Assembly (NCBI GenBank): GCA_036703985.1
Contig: DATNQN010000071.1
Span: 1-64,000, forward strand
DNA length: 64,000 nucleotides
From: Leptolyngbyaceae cyanobacterium
GTDB lineage: Bacteria; Cyanobacteriota; Cyanobacteriia; Cyanobacteriales; Aerosakkonemataceae
Direction: 5' to 3'
Positions 63,819 through 64,000 of the stretch are shown piece by piece; positions within the stretch are counted from its first letter, which is position 1; each line of letters starts with the position of its first letter. Under the pieces are notes generated by a model that was not told the origin of the DNA, ran no database searches, and saw nothing but the letters and a program-made list of their open reading frames with translations. Both the position numbers and the translations under genes were made by a program.

Positions 63819-64000
63819 ATGGACTTATCAAAATCTTTTCTGGCAGACAATATAGCCTTCCTATTATCTGTTCCCCCTGAGAGTAATTTGGCTAAATTGT
63901 TAAGATTTTGTATAGCGATCGGATGGGATGAAAAAAATGCGGGCAAAAGCCCCGTAGAAATGGTTCGTGACCTCATGGAAGACCCAACTAATTTGCCTTA
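63819..64000 (+). CDS. Unidentified protein, 5-prime part only
   Basis: A frame starting MDLSKSFLADNIAFLLSVPP runs open to the window edge, 60 codons so far. It has no stop and HIP1-type bases inside it (GCGATCGG). No domain is recognised from this portion. It is on the same strand as the response regulator and about 200 bp after it, so it may belong to the same signalling locus. Confidence 0.55.
   Translation, partial: MDLSKSFLADNIAFLLSVPPESNLAKLLRFCIAIGWDEKNAGKSPVEMVRDLMEDPTNLP

Overview
The window looks like chromosomal DNA of a cyanobacterium, most likely a filamentous one. HIP1-type octamers (GCGATCGC and GGCGATCGCC) are scattered throughout. There is a Psb27 photosystem II lipoprotein, cyanobacterial protein families (DUF3038/DUF4335, DUF1995, ComFB, TPM/Psb32-like), heptanucleotide STRR repeats of the TTAGTCATTGGTCA type, and large hybrid histidine kinases. 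Species or genus cannot be fixed from this sequence alone. No rRNA, tRNA, CRISPR array or transposase was recognised.

Layout. 0.3-3 kb: a DUF3038/DUF4335 pair, with a 7-codon leader ORF overlapping the DUF4335 start. 3.4-8.3 kb (minus): an FHA-PBP1A fusion, lspA, bioY and bioB. 8.6-13 kb (plus): pstS, pstC, pstA and pstB, with a possible Pho box. 13-17 kb: psb27, an adenosine-deaminase-like gene and a secreted GHL10-type glycosidase-like protein. 17-26.3 kb: an accessory stretch holding a patatin phospholipase, toxin-antitoxin genes, Uma2 and DUF1963 proteins, and several deletion scars; leuS sits inside it. 26.3-30.7 kb: gamma-glutamylcyclotransferase-like protein, an ECF sigma/anti-sigma pair and a hybrid kinase. 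30.8-37 kb: a 2063-residue poly-HAMP hybrid kinase. 37.6-43 kb: L,D-transpeptidase, ComFB protein, M23 endopeptidase and a KefB-type antiporter. 43-52 kb: TPM protein, cobH/cbiC, NDH-2-like oxidoreductase, PhyH dioxygenase, a PLD/EF-hand/HhH lipoprotein, cysteine desulfurase and a peroxiredoxin-glutaredoxin fusion. 52-59 kb: a sorting-signal (CTERM) protein, a 1626-residue surface protein and a DUF1995 protein. 59-64 kb: two small palindromic elements, a GNAT protein, a GAF histidine kinase, the relic of a second kinase, a response regulator and the start of an unidentified gene.

How genes work together. pstSCAB forms a high-affinity phosphate importer. BioY and BioB cover biotin uptake and synthesis. 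The FHA-PBP, L,D-transpeptidase and M23 enzyme all act on peptidoglycan. The cluster at 26.8-37 kb and the one at 60-64 kb are signalling regions. The accessory region around 18.6-26.2 kb is the most reshuffled part: two PIN toxin genes are cut off at one shared junction, a DUF433 antitoxin start is joined to the tail of another gene, and a short 5-prime gene fragment remains.

The observations I find most worth a second look are the convergent truncated PIN genes, the decayed histidine kinase hidden in the 62.7-63.2 kb gap, the exact 276-bp periodicity of the poly-HAMP array, the EF-hand loop inside a phospholipase-D lipoprotein, the leader ORF before DUF4335, and STRR heptamers that run right into start codons. 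I found no convincing complete new defence or mobile system.
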